A DNA stretch of 7,681 bases from positions 1 through 7,681 of the forward strand of contig URPR01000026.1 of the NCBI GenBank assembly GCA_900549775.1, given 5' to 3'. This stretch comes from an uncultured Oscillospiraceae bacterium (lineage in GTDB: Bacteria > Bacillota > Clostridia > Oscillospirales > Acutalibacteraceae). Numbering within the stretch: the stretch's first letter is position 1; each line of letters starts with the position of its first letter. Made by a program: the position numbers and the translations under genes. Under the pieces are notes generated by a model. That model had not been told where the DNA came from. It saw nothing but the letters and a program-made list of their open reading frames with translations, and searched no databases. Of this stretch, positions 1 to 6,700 are shown piece by piece.

Positions 1-374
1 ATTTTTCAAGCGATCAAAAACCTTTAGCGGTTGCCATGAAGCAACAAGTAAAACACGGTCGAGCTCAAATTTTATCCACAGTTTCAGGCACAAGTCCTAA
101 ATTTTACGATATCGAAATTCAGAATATAAATTATAATGAAAAAATAAAAAGCAAAAATATGATAATTAAAATTACAGACGAAAGGCTCCTTGATCAAACA
201 GGAGGCATTGTGCAGGGAATGAGTGGGAGTCCGATAATTCAAAATGATATGCTGGTAGGCGCCGTTACGCATGTTTTCGTAAATGACCCACAAAAGGGCT
301 ATGGCATATTTGCAGAAAATATGCTCTCTGAAATGAATGAAATAAAAGATTTCCCAGAACTAACCGCATCTTAA
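1..374 (+). CDS. spoIVB: SpoIVB serine peptidase (S55 family), C-terminal fragment
   Basis: This is the last 123 codons of a gene that enters from the left edge; the frame is open from position 3, so the ATG at 36 is internal. SpoIVB is a signalling serine protease secreted from the forespore into the intermembrane space, where it cleaves SpoIVFA and so releases processing of pro-sigma-K in the mother cell. The fragment holds the S55 core: an Asp in ITDERLL (codon 177-179) and the Ser of GGIVQGMSGSPI (codon 222-224). They lie 15 residues apart, the spacing of Asp363 and Ser378 in the Bacillus subtilis enzyme. GAVTHVFVNDPQKGYGIF follows, the usual family ending. The catalytic His and the PDZ domain would lie upstream of the window. 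Its place just before spo0A is the standard arrangement in spore formers. I see no terminator after the stop, so read-through into spo0A is possible. Identification is firm. Confidence 0.96.
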   Translation, partial: FSSDQKPLAVAMKQQVKHGRAQILSTVSGTSPKFYDIEIQNINYNEKIKSKNMIIKITDERLLDQTGGIVQGMSGSPIIQNDMLVGAVTHVFVNDPQKGYGIFAENMLSEMNEIKDFPELTAS

Positions 375-415
375 TGCCGTTTTCTCGTGCTTTTGAAAAT
401 AAAATAAAAAAATCT

Positions 416-441
416 TGTGGAATCTATTGCCAATTATTCCA
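416..441. promoter_or_regulatory. Operator-like dyad over the spo0A -35, with possible 0A box
   Basis: TGGAAT (418-423) and ATTCCA (436-441) form a perfect 6-bp inverted repeat with a 12-base spacer that encloses the -35 hexamer. The left arm overlaps TGTGGAA (416-422), one base away from the Spo0A box TGTCGAA. A protein bound here would control spo0A, and Spo0A itself is one candidate. This is a short match in AT-rich DNA and could be chance. Confidence 0.3.
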
Positions 442-455
442 ATATATGGTAATAT
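427..455 (+). promoter_or_regulatory. spo0A promoter, sigma-A type with extended -10
   Basis: TTGCCA (427-432) and TAATAT (450-455) are separated by 17 bp, and a TG at 447-448 gives an extended -10. The predicted start is near 462, about 28 bases before the ATG. I could not see a convincing sigma-H promoter (AGGAWWT...GAAT) in this gap, although in Bacillus one drives spo0A during sporulation. Confidence 0.7.
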
Positions 456-489
456 GATGGTAACAAATTAATTATTAGGAGGAAAAAGC

Positions 490-1260
490 ATGGGAAATCA
501 TTTAAAGCTACTTATTGCAGAAGATCGTGAAAAATTTAATCGAGAGAAGATGGAAGATTTTGAAAGATTCGGGTTTAATATCAAGTTTTCGCACAAAGAC
601 GGAGAATGTGTGATTAACATGATAAATGATTATCACCCTGATGTTGTATTGATGGATTTATTTATGCCAAATGTCGATGCAATTGGAGTGCTGAAATTTT
701 TCAAAAATAAAGACAGTTCGTGTTCGTTTGTAGTGCTGTCGAATTTTGACAATCCTAACCTAGAAAGAGAAGTAATGGACGCAGGTGCTGCATATTTTGC
801 ACTAAAGCCATTTAATTCTGGCAACTTGGCAGAAAGGATCTTTAATATTGTTTCTTGTAATAAAGGTGTAATCCACTCAGCTCACAAAATAGAGCAACTA
901 GATACCAGCGTAGAATACAAGGTTACCGAAATCCTGCATCAGATTGGCGTACCAGCACATATAAAAGGGTACCATTACTTAAGAGAATCTATAATAATGG
1001 CGGTCGAAACTCCTGAGATCATTAATGCTGTCACAAAGCAGTTATATCCTTCAGTTGCCAGAAGGTTTTCAACTACGTCATCGCGTGTAGAGAGAGCCAT
1101 TCGCCATGCTATAGAAGTTGCTTGGGACAGAGGCGACATCGAAGTTTTAAACTCTTATTTTGGCTACACCATCCACAATACTAGAGGCAAGCCAACCAAC
1201 AGTGAGTTTATCGCTATGATATCCGATAAACTCAGATTACAAATAAAAAATGCAAGTTAA
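490..1260 (+). CDS. spo0A: Spo0A, master response regulator of sporulation
   Basis: The gene encodes a 256-residue cytoplasmic response regulator which, when phosphorylated, binds 0A boxes and starts sporulation. The receiver domain (about 5-122) has the acidic pair Glu11-Asp12, the phosphoacceptor Asp56 in DVVLMDLFMP, Ser84 as the switch hydroxyl and Lys106 in ALKPF. The Spo0A-specific effector domain (about 142-256) is very well conserved: IGVPAHIKGYHYLRESI at 152-168, the recognition-helix segment SRVERAIRHAIEVAW at 198-212, and KPTNSEFIAM near the end. The receiver is clearly more diverged than the effector from the Bacillus protein, and the linker is shorter (256 against 267 residues). 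The start is fixed by AGGAGG at 477-482, seven bases before the ATG. It lies 115 bp after spoIVB and is followed by a terminator, so it is probably transcribed mainly alone from the promoter at 427-455. Identification is certain. Confidence 0.99.
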   Translation: MGNHLKLLIAEDREKFNREKMEDFERFGFNIKFSHKDGECVINMINDYHPDVVLMDLFMPNVDAIGVLKFFKNKDSSCSFVVLSNFDNPNLEREVMDAGAAYFALKPFNSGNLAERIFNIVSCNKGVIHSAHKIEQLDTSVEYKVTEILHQIGVPAHIKGYHYLRESIIMAVETPEIINAVTKQLYPSVARRFSTTSSRVERAIRHAIEVAWDRGDIEVLNSYFGYTIHNTRGKPTNSEFIAMISDKLRLQIKNAS

Positions 1261-1282
1261 TATATGTAAGTAACTAAAAGGC

Positions 1283-1327
1283 AAAAAGTCACACATCTTA
1301 AGGAAATGTATGGCTTTTTATTTTTTT
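1283..1327 (+). terminator. Intrinsic terminator after spo0A
   Basis: Arms 1283-1296 and 1306-1319 pair over 14 positions, with one G-U and one C-A mismatch and a 9-base loop. A T-rich tract runs to 1327. It lies 22 bases beyond the spo0A stop and separates spo0A from the next gene. Confidence 0.8.
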
Positions 1328-1416
1328 GATGTGTAATTTAACAGATCTGATTACTTATTAATTATGCTGTTTTTCTAAAACTTTTACGAACTCCGTGTCA
1401 TCTTGAAAATAGTAAG

Positions 1417-1446
1417 TTGACAGCTTTTTGTTGCATTGTTTATAAT
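1417..1446 (+). promoter_or_regulatory. Perfect-consensus sigma-A promoter for the 350-residue gene
   Basis: TTGACA (1417-1422) and TATAAT (1441-1446) both match the consensus exactly, with an 18-bp spacer. The predicted start is near 1453, giving a leader of about 25 bases. This suggests strong vegetative transcription independent of spo0A, unless a repressor not visible here acts on it. Confidence 0.8.
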
Positions 1447-1477
1447 TATATGATTAAAATACTTCGTAGGTGAAAAT

Positions 1478-2530
1478 ATGGGGTTTGTAGATTACAGCGC
1501 AAAATTTTTCAAAGAGAAATTAAATTCATATGAATCATTGTATAAGGATAACGCTCCTAAATCGATTGTGCATGAAGCAAAGGTACTTTTAAAATTGTTA
1601 GATGACATTCGCGACGAAGGATATGAGGATGTTTATACTTACATAAATAGGTCGTGCGATGCAGCTAGTCGTTTAAAGATATTTATTACTTCTAATAATG
1701 ATAAGCCTTTTGTTATAAATAAATATAACATCAGTAAAAATATTGCATATGAATCGCATGAGTATAAATTAGAAAATTATCTTAATTTAATAGAACGAAA
1801 GATAACTACTTCAGGCAGCGACACTACTAAAAATACACCTGAAATTTTTTACGATATTTTGGCATATTCAAAAGATATTTTTATGTCATCAAATTCTGAA
1901 ACGGCTTACTGTTTTTTGTTAAGAGACACGTTACTTCCTTATTTAGCATTTAAAAAATGGGATACTAAAAATAATTTAAATATTGTACCTATGCTTATTA
2001 GTAGAAGACTTTTCTCTTTTTTTGAAAGAGAAAAAGAAGAACTTTACACTCATTTGCAAAACATTATTTTTGAAGCACTTGACGGGAATATACAAACTTT
2101 CGAACAGTTAAAAAAATACGTTAGAGAATCACTAAAAAATGCTCCACTTAATTTATTATCATTAATTAGTTTAGTAAAACGAAAACTAAGTGATATACCG
2201 CAAAAAAATATTATGGTTTTAGAGTCTGGGTATATAGGTACTATGCCGGTATTGCTAAGCGCTATCGATGATAGGATAGACTTTAAAATGTTTACAACTA
2301 TTCCATGCTTTTATGAACTTTATAAAGAAAAATTCTTTACTAAAAGTTTTGAAAAAATTAGGTTATTTGAAACAATTCAATGTCAAGATGCTTTATTCAA
2401 ATTGGCATCTATAAATAGTAGTGGCTGCTTTATGGTTTCTGAAACATCTGATAATAAGGTAAAAGACAAAGCTTATCAAGAATTAAATATATGGAACCAT
2501 TTGATAAACTCAAATACTTGCAAATATTGA
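1478..2530 (+). CDS. Unrecognised 350-residue protein
   Basis: I cannot assign a family. The start is supported by AGGTGA (1468-1473) just before the ATG and by the consensus promoter upstream. No signal peptide or membrane segment is visible, so the product is probably cytoplasmic. The N-terminal 110 residues are lysine- and glutamate-rich and look helical. The C-terminal two thirds carry three motif-like blocks: FLLRDTLLPYLA (146-157), PMLISRRLF (171-179) and VLESGYIGTMPVLL (247-260), the last followed by DFKMFTTIPCFYELY. An RD / SRR / (D,E)xGxxGT order recalls conserved blocks in some poorly characterised HAD-like or phosphoribosyltransferase-like proteins near surface-sugar genes. That comparison is from memory and weak. 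Hand counts of sample lines give about 28-30% GC, against 35-55% in spo0A, so it may have been acquired. It stands alone between spo0A and the convergent helicase gene, and I see no clear terminator in 2531-2611. It is very likely a real gene of unknown function. Confidence 0.85.
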   Translation: MGFVDYSAKFFKEKLNSYESLYKDNAPKSIVHEAKVLLKLLDDIRDEGYEDVYTYINRSCDAASRLKIFITSNNDKPFVINKYNISKNIAYESHEYKLENYLNLIERKITTSGSDTTKNTPEIFYDILAYSKDIFMSSNSETAYCFLLRDTLLPYLAFKKWDTKNNLNIVPMLISRRLFSFFEREKEELYTHLQNIIFEALDGNIQTFEQLKKYVRESLKNAPLNLLSLISLVKRKLSDIPQKNIMVLESGYIGTMPVLLSAIDDRIDFKMFTTIPCFYELYKEKFFTKSFEKIRLFETIQCQDALFKLASINSSGCFMVSETSDNKVKDKAYQELNIWNHLINSNTCKY

Positions 2531-2611
2531 GTTTGTTTTGCTAAACGTTTAACGCAGACGTATGTTAAAAAATTTTCATATAAATTTCACTTTATAAGCA
2601 GCACTAAAACT

Positions 2612-4990
2612 TTACATTTGTACCTTTTCTAGCTTTGCGAAATTAGCCATCAATTTTTTATTTCCGGCACCATCGAAAGCTATCTCAATTAAAGTGTCAT
2701 TTCCCATGGAAGTAGCAGAAATTATTGTACCAACACCGAAAATTTTATGTTTAACTTTATCGCCATAAGCGTAAGAATTTTTATTCTGCGGTTGAGGTTT
2801 TGAATATGTACCTAAATTTTTTATAACGGGAGCAACTTTAGGTCTTGACATAAAATGCGAAAAAGAAGTTGTTGCGTGTTTTGTGCTTTCGGTAAATAAA
2901 ACTAGCTCTTCTGGAATTTCAATCAAAAAGCGAGAAGGTTTGTATCTAGAAGTGCTACCAAACAACATGCGCGTTTGAGCCTTAGTTATGAAAAGTTCCT
3001 CTTTGGCCCTGGTTATTCCCACGTAAGCTAAACGCCTCTCCTCTTCTATTTCATCTCCGTTATAAAGTGTCTGAATTCCTGGAAATATTCCATCTTCAAA
3101 ACCTGGCAAAAACACCACCGGAAACTCCAGTCCTTTGGCAGAATGCATAGTCATAAGCGTTACAGCGTTAGAATCCGAATCGTAATTATCAATATCAGTT
3201 AAAAGAGCCACTTCTTCAAGGAATGTAGAAAGATTTGCATTTTCACCGTATTCTTCCTCGAATTTCAAAATATTAGAGGACAACTCTTTAATGTTTTCTA
3301 TGCGGGTTTCACTTTCGTCCTTTTCCGCTAAAAGATAATTTACATAGTTTGTTTTTTCTAAAATCTGCTCGTATAACTCATGTAGAGAAGATGACGGACT
3401 ATTTAAATACTCAATCAATTCATCCATTAACTTAGCAAATGCCTTTAACTTTGAACAAGATCTTAATAAGTCCTGGTACTCATCGGCATTTCTCATTAAG
3501 TTTAGTATAGGCTCGCCTGTTTCTGAAGATAAGTTACAGAGCTTTTCGATAGTTTTGTTACCTATAGAGCGTTTTGGCTGGTTAATTATTCTTTTAAGCC
3601 TGATCTCGTCATTTGGGTTATTTATTACGCTTAAGTAGGCCATCATGTCGCGGATTTCTTTTCTCTCATAGAACCTATGTCCGCCAATGATTCTATAAGG
3701 TATGCCGGATTTAATAAAAACTTTTTCAATACTGTTAGACTGTGCGTTCATGCGGTACAAAACGGCAAAATCGGAATATTTTTTCCCATTGGCAACTTGG
3801 TCGGTTATGGTTGTAGTTATAAAATCGGCTTCATCTGTTTCGTTCAAAGCTGTATATACATTTATTTTGTTTCCGCATTTATTTTCTGTCCATAAAGTCT
3901 TAGGTTTCCTTGAACTGTTATTTTTAATAACGGCGTTAGCTGCGTTTAGTATGTTTTGAGTGGATCTATAATTTTGCTCAAGCCTAATGACAGTGCTGTT
4001 TTTAAAGGTCTTTTCAAAATTTAATATGTTTTCAATGGTGGCACCGCGGAATTTATATATACTTTGGTCGTCGTCTCCAACAACACAGAGGTTTTTATGC
4101 TTTTGGCTCAAAAGCCTTATAAACTCGTATTGAACAAAATTTGTGTCCTGATATTCATCCACCATAATGTAATTAAACCTATTTTGGTAATATTCCAATA
4201 CGTCCGGAAACTTTTTAAAGAGTAAAACCACATTATATAAAAGATCGCCAAAGTCCATAGCATCAGCCTGCGTTAAGCGCCTTTGGTACATAGAATAAAC
4301 TCTGGAAATATTAGATAGTCTAAAATCAGTCCCAGAATTTTTTTGAAAATCATCGGGAGAAATCATCTGATCTTTTGCTCTAGATATTTCAGATAAAATA
4401 GATCTATAAGACAATACTTTGTCATCAATATTTAAGTCATTCTGGCATTCCTTTATAAGGCGATAGGAGTCATCAGTATCGTATATAGTGAAATGCTGTG
4501 AGTATCCAAGTTTATCCGCATATTTTCTAAGGATAATGGAACAAGTGGAATGAAACGTCGACGCAAATACATCACGACCAGTTTCGGCTCCAAGCGCAAT
4601 TTCTAATCTATCTTTCAGTTCATTTGCAGCCTTATTCGTGAAAGTAATGGCAAGGATTTGCCATGGCTTAGCAGGACAGACTGATAATTCTTTCAATATG
4701 TATTCTATTTTGTCATTATTATTTGAATCTAAGCAATTCTTCATTTCATCTATATATTTTTGATCAACGAACCCTGGTACATTTGAGTTTTCATAAGCAC
4801 AACCATACTTTATCAAATTTGTAATCCTATTGATAAGCACAGTAGTTTTTCCGCTTCCGGCACCTGCCAGTATGAGCACAGGTCCATTAGTTGAAAAAAT
4901 AGCTTTTTTCTGCATGTCGTTCATTTTTTCAAAGTATTTTTCCATCAATTTTCTTTTCAAGCTTAAAAATTCATTCGTTAAATTATCCAT
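2612..4990 (-). CDS. pcrA: UvrD/PcrA-type 3'-5' DNA helicase
   Basis: The gene encodes a 792-residue superfamily 1A helicase that unwinds DNA in nucleotide excision repair, plasmid replication and clearing of RecA or stalled polymerase. All motifs are intact: Q motif near Gln27, Walker A AGAGSGKTT (42-50), Ia ITFTNKAANE (115-124), TFHS (145-148), Walker B VDEYQDTN (277-284), motif III GDDDQSIYKFRGA (305-317), IV EQNYRST (338-344), V TMHSAKGLEFPVVF (614-627) and VI ERRLAYVGITRAKEEL (651-666). Residues 742-790 form the Tudor-like C-terminal domain typical of PcrA, which contacts RNA polymerase. A stretch of about 45 extra residues (65-109) lies between motifs I and Ia; I recall similar insertions in Oscillospirales homologues. 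Length exceeds the 720-740 usual for PcrA and UvrD mostly because of it. No good ribosome binding site precedes the ATG, so Met16 is an alternative start, though the extra N-terminus looks family-like. PcrA rather than UvrD is a naming choice. Confidence 0.96.
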   Translation of the reverse strand: MDNLTNEFLSLKRKLMEKYFEKMNDMQKKAIFSTNGPVLILAGAGSGKTTVLINRITNLIKYGCAYENSNVPGFVDQKYIDEMKNCLDSNNNDKIEYILKELSVCPAKPWQILAITFTNKAANELKDRLEIALGAETGRDVFASTFHSTCSIILRKYADKLGYSQHFTIYDTDDSYRLIKECQNDLNIDDKVLSYRSILSEISRAKDQMISPDDFQKNSGTDFRLSNISRVYSMYQRRLTQADAMDFGDLLYNVVLLFKKFPDVLEYYQNRFNYIMVDEYQDTNFVQYEFIRLLSQKHKNLCVVGDDDQSIYKFRGATIENILNFEKTFKNSTVIRLEQNYRSTQNILNAANAVIKNNSSRKPKTLWTENKCGNKINVYTALNETDEADFITTTITDQVANGKKYSDFAVLYRMNAQSNSIEKVFIKSGIPYRIIGGHRFYERKEIRDMMAYLSVINNPNDEIRLKRIINQPKRSIGNKTIEKLCNLSSETGEPILNLMRNADEYQDLLRSCSKLKAFAKLMDELIEYLNSPSSSLHELYEQILEKTNYVNYLLAEKDESETRIENIKELSSNILKFEEEYGENANLSTFLEEVALLTDIDNYDSDSNAVTLMTMHSAKGLEFPVVFLPGFEDGIFPGIQTLYNGDEIEEERRLAYVGITRAKEELFITKAQTRMLFGSTSRYKPSRFLIEIPEELVLFTESTKHATTSFSHFMSRPKVAPVIKNLGTYSKPQPQNKNSYAYGDKVKHKIFGVGTIISATSMGNDTLIEIAFDGAGNKKLMANFAKLEKVQM

Positions 4991-5026
4991 CAGTGCAAAC
5001 CGTTCTTTCTTTATGTTTATATATTA

Positions 5027-5055
5027 ATTTTAACTCATTTTAAATATCGTTGCAA
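5027..5055 (-). promoter_or_regulatory. Candidate sigma-A promoter for the helicase gene
   Basis: Read on the minus strand, TTGCAA (5050-5055) and TAAAAT (5027-5032) are 17 bp apart, and the predicted start is near 5020, about 30 bases upstream of the ATG. Both hexamers are one or two bases off consensus and the region is very AT-rich, so support is moderate. If real, it lets the helicase be expressed apart from aroE-aroK. Confidence 0.5.
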
Positions 5056-5150
5056 ATGAATTAAAAAATAAATTTATGTATAAAAGATGTACGAGTAAAA
5101 TTAACTGTTGTTATTAATATTGCAGTATTTTTTTATTAAAGAAAATCGAG

Positions 5151-5657
5151 TTATTTGCACAGATTTATTTTTTTAATGATATCTTTGCATATGGCATTGC
5201 ACGCGCTGTTTCCATTGACGGTATAGTCTGAATACCTTTTATATATTCTGTACCTAGATGTAAAAAGAAGGTTTACATTTTCCTTATGCAGAATAGGTCT
5301 TGAAGTATCGTTTTTCAATCTTTTTTTTATTTCACTTAAATGAGTATCTATGAAAAAAAGTCTTCCATTTTCCTTGATTTTATTAACGTTTTCAGTATTG
5401 CTTAAACTTCCTCCTCCTAGAGAAATAACAGCGCCATTAATGGTGGCAACCTGTCTTATTATGGAGGACTCGCATGTTCTAAAAAAACTTTCGCCGTACT
5501 TTGAAAAAATTTCCGGTATGTCTAATTTTAATTTTTCTTTTAAAAATTCATCTGTATCGATAAATGGCACTTCTAAGCTTTGAGAAAGGGCTCGCCCAAC
5601 GGTAGTTTTGCCACAACCCATAAAACCGCATAACACTAAATTATTTTTTAGTTTCAT
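5151..5657 (-). CDS. aroK: Shikimate kinase
   Basis: The enzyme phosphorylates shikimate at the 3-hydroxyl with ATP, the fifth step of chorismate synthesis, in the cytoplasm. The 168 residues match the usual size of about 170. Visible motifs are the P-loop GFMGCGKTT (11-19), the shikimate-binding DTD (34-36), Arg60 in FRTCE, the GGG at 81-83, and the lid arginine Arg120 in SRPIL. The frame stays open to a TTG at 5688-5690, but I chose the ATG at 5655-5657. It gives the normal N-terminus (MKLKNNLVLCGFMG) and overlaps the aroE stop as ATGA (5654-5657), the usual sign of translational coupling. A GGGA lies about five bases before this ATG. It would be co-transcribed with aroE, whose product makes its substrate. 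aroK and aroL name the same activity, so the symbol is by convention. Confidence 0.96.
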   Translation of the reverse strand: MKLKNNLVLCGFMGCGKTTVGRALSQSLEVPFIDTDEFLKEKLKLDIPEIFSKYGESFFRTCESSIIRQVATINGAVISLGGGSLSNTENVNKIKENGRLFFIDTHLSEIKKRLKNDTSRPILHKENVNLLFTSRYRIYKRYSDYTVNGNSACNAICKDIIKKINLCK

Positions 5658-6496
5658 ATTTGTCCCATATCCTTTATTTTCTTTGTACAATCAGCCATTA
5701 AATTTTTTATATCTGACTCATCAAAAACGACATTGTTCCAAATCTTTTGAGCAAGCAAGGCCTGAAAAACCAACATAGATAGTCCATTTACAGCTTTTAT
5801 TCCTAATGCTCTTGCCTGCTTTATTAATTTTGTTTCCAACGGGTTATAAATTAAGTCGAAAATAATGTCGCATTTTTTTATTATATCTAGACCAATTGGT
5901 AATGCGTCTTTTTGTGGGAATGTGCCTACAGGAGTGGCATTTACCAGCATACCGATTTTACCATTTTGCAACTTAATGTCGTCTGCTGTACAGACTTTTA
6001 CATTTTTTAAGTTCATTTTCCTTTTTAATTCCATAGCTTTAAACAAACTTTCTTTTCTGACCACAAGCGTTACTCCTATGCTAAGTTGTGTACATCTGGC
6101 AGCTATGGCTCTAGCAACGCCACCATAGCCTAATATTACTATATCATTTTCTACGTTTATTTCTTCAAGTTTTAAAGCCTCAAAAAAACCATAAACGTCC
6201 GTATTAAAACCTGTGCTTATTTGAGCATTTTTTACTGTATTAACTGAGCCGTAACTTTTAGCATCGGAGTTTATATTAGAAAGGTACGGTATGATGCTTA
6301 CTTTATGTGGGGCTGTAACATTGTAGCCATCTAATTTATTCAAAAAGTTAATATTACTTTTGAGTTGTTCGCTGCTGATAGACAGTAGACTGTAGGTTGC
6401 ATTAATTTTAGATATCTCAAACAGCCTGTTATGTATAAAAGGGGAAACGGAGTGTTCTAATTTGTAGCCGATTAAAGCATAATTTTTTTTATTCAA
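5654..6496 (-). CDS. aroE: Shikimate dehydrogenase (NADP-dependent), TTG start
   Basis: The enzyme reduces 3-dehydroshikimate to shikimate with NADPH, the fourth step of the shikimate pathway. The 280-residue length is typical. The substrate domain shows HSVSP (Ser16 and Ser18 bind substrate), NVTAPHK with catalytic Lys65, VNT (85-87) and GFNTD with catalytic Asp100. The Rossmann domain has the glycine-rich loop GYGGVARA (123-130), followed by NATPVGTFP (187-194), DLIYNP (214-219) and GLSMLVFQA (238-246). The start is a TTG at 6494-6496: no in-frame ATG lies between it and the upstream TAA, and starting here gives the expected MNKKNYALIG. A GGTTGTGA four bases upstream resembles a poor Shine-Dalgarno, so initiation may be weak. 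It is the first gene of an aroE-aroK pair and would be read from the minus-strand promoter at 6619-6648, through a leader of about 115 bases. Confidence 0.96.
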   Translation of the reverse strand: MNKKNYALIGYKLEHSVSPFIHNRLFEISKINATYSLLSISSEQLKSNINFLNKLDGYNVTAPHKVSIIPYLSNINSDAKSYGSVNTVKNAQISTGFNTDVYGFFEALKLEEINVENDIVILGYGGVARAIAARCTQLSIGVTLVVRKESLFKAMELKRKMNLKNVKVCTADDIKLQNGKIGMLVNATPVGTFPQKDALPIGLDIIKKCDIIFDLIYNPLETKLIKQARALGIKAVNGLSMLVFQALLAQKIWNNVVFDESDIKNLMADCTKKIKDMGQI

Positions 6497-6538
6497 AAAA
6501 TCACAACCAATAAATTTTAATAATTTTAAATATGAGTA

Positions 6539-6568
6539 TTGACAAACGGCTTAAAATGTTAATAATAT
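6539..6568 (+). promoter_or_regulatory. Sigma-A promoter pointing towards acpP
   Basis: TTGACA (6539-6544) and TAATAT (6563-6568) are spaced by 18 bp, with a predicted start near 6575. The resulting acpP leader would be about 126 bases and would cross the minus-strand aroE promoter. I found no better promoter closer to acpP. Confidence 0.6.
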
Positions 6569-6577
6569 TGTTTATAG

Positions 6578-6610
6578 GGTTCTATAGAGGCTACGTGGGT
6601 AGTTAGAGCC
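6578..6610 (+). other. Possible RNA hairpin between the two facing start points
   Basis: In plus-strand RNA, 6578-6584 pairs with 6604-6610 (seven pairs, one G-U). Inside it, CTAC (6591-6594) pairs with GTAG (6599-6602) around a GTGG loop, leaving six unpaired bases on the 5' side and one on the 3' side. In minus-strand RNA the G-U becomes an A-C mismatch, so the plus strand folds better. GCTTTT follows, too short a T run for a clear terminator. It matches no riboswitch class I recognise. Confidence 0.35.
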
Positions 6611-6618
6611 GCTTTTAA

Positions 6619-6648
6619 ATAATATCACAATAAAAATAATCTTGTCAA
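6619..6648 (-). promoter_or_regulatory. Sigma-A promoter pointing towards aroE
   Basis: On the minus strand, TTGACA (6643-6648) and TATTAT (6619-6624) are spaced by 18 bp, with a predicted start near 6612. It faces the plus-strand promoter at 6539-6568 instead of diverging from it, so the two predicted transcripts overlap by about 38 bases at their 5' ends. Confidence 0.65.
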
Positions 6649-6700
6649 TTTTAAAGGATTATTTTGTGTGTAAACTTAACAATATTTAAGGAGAATTTTA

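Noticed and set aside
72..80. Perfect DnaA box TTATCCACA
   Set aside because: It is a single copy inside the spoIVB coding frame, where it encodes Leu-Ser-Thr of a conserved segment. There is no cluster of boxes and no AT-rich unwinding region, so it is not an origin.
2542..2551. Palindrome TAAACGTTTA between the 350-residue gene and the helicase gene, considered as a terminator
   Set aside because: It has no loop and no following T tract. The nearby TTTAAC/GTTAAA pairing is weak, so I cannot support a terminator for either convergent gene.
3677..3959. Plus-strand frames of 72 and 85 codons opposite the helicase
   Set aside because: They are shadows of the helicase gene with no ribosome binding site, and all helicase motifs are continuous on the other strand.
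5655..5690. Longer shikimate kinase starting at TTG 5688-5690
   Set aside because: It would add eleven unconserved residues inside aroE. The ATG in the ATGA overlap gives the normal N-terminus.
6538..6649. Invertible promoter switch bounded by ATTGACAA / TTGTCAAT
   Set aside because: The 8-bp arms are fully explained by two consensus -35 elements, are short for site-specific inversion, and inversion would leave an equivalent arrangement. No recombinase is nearby.
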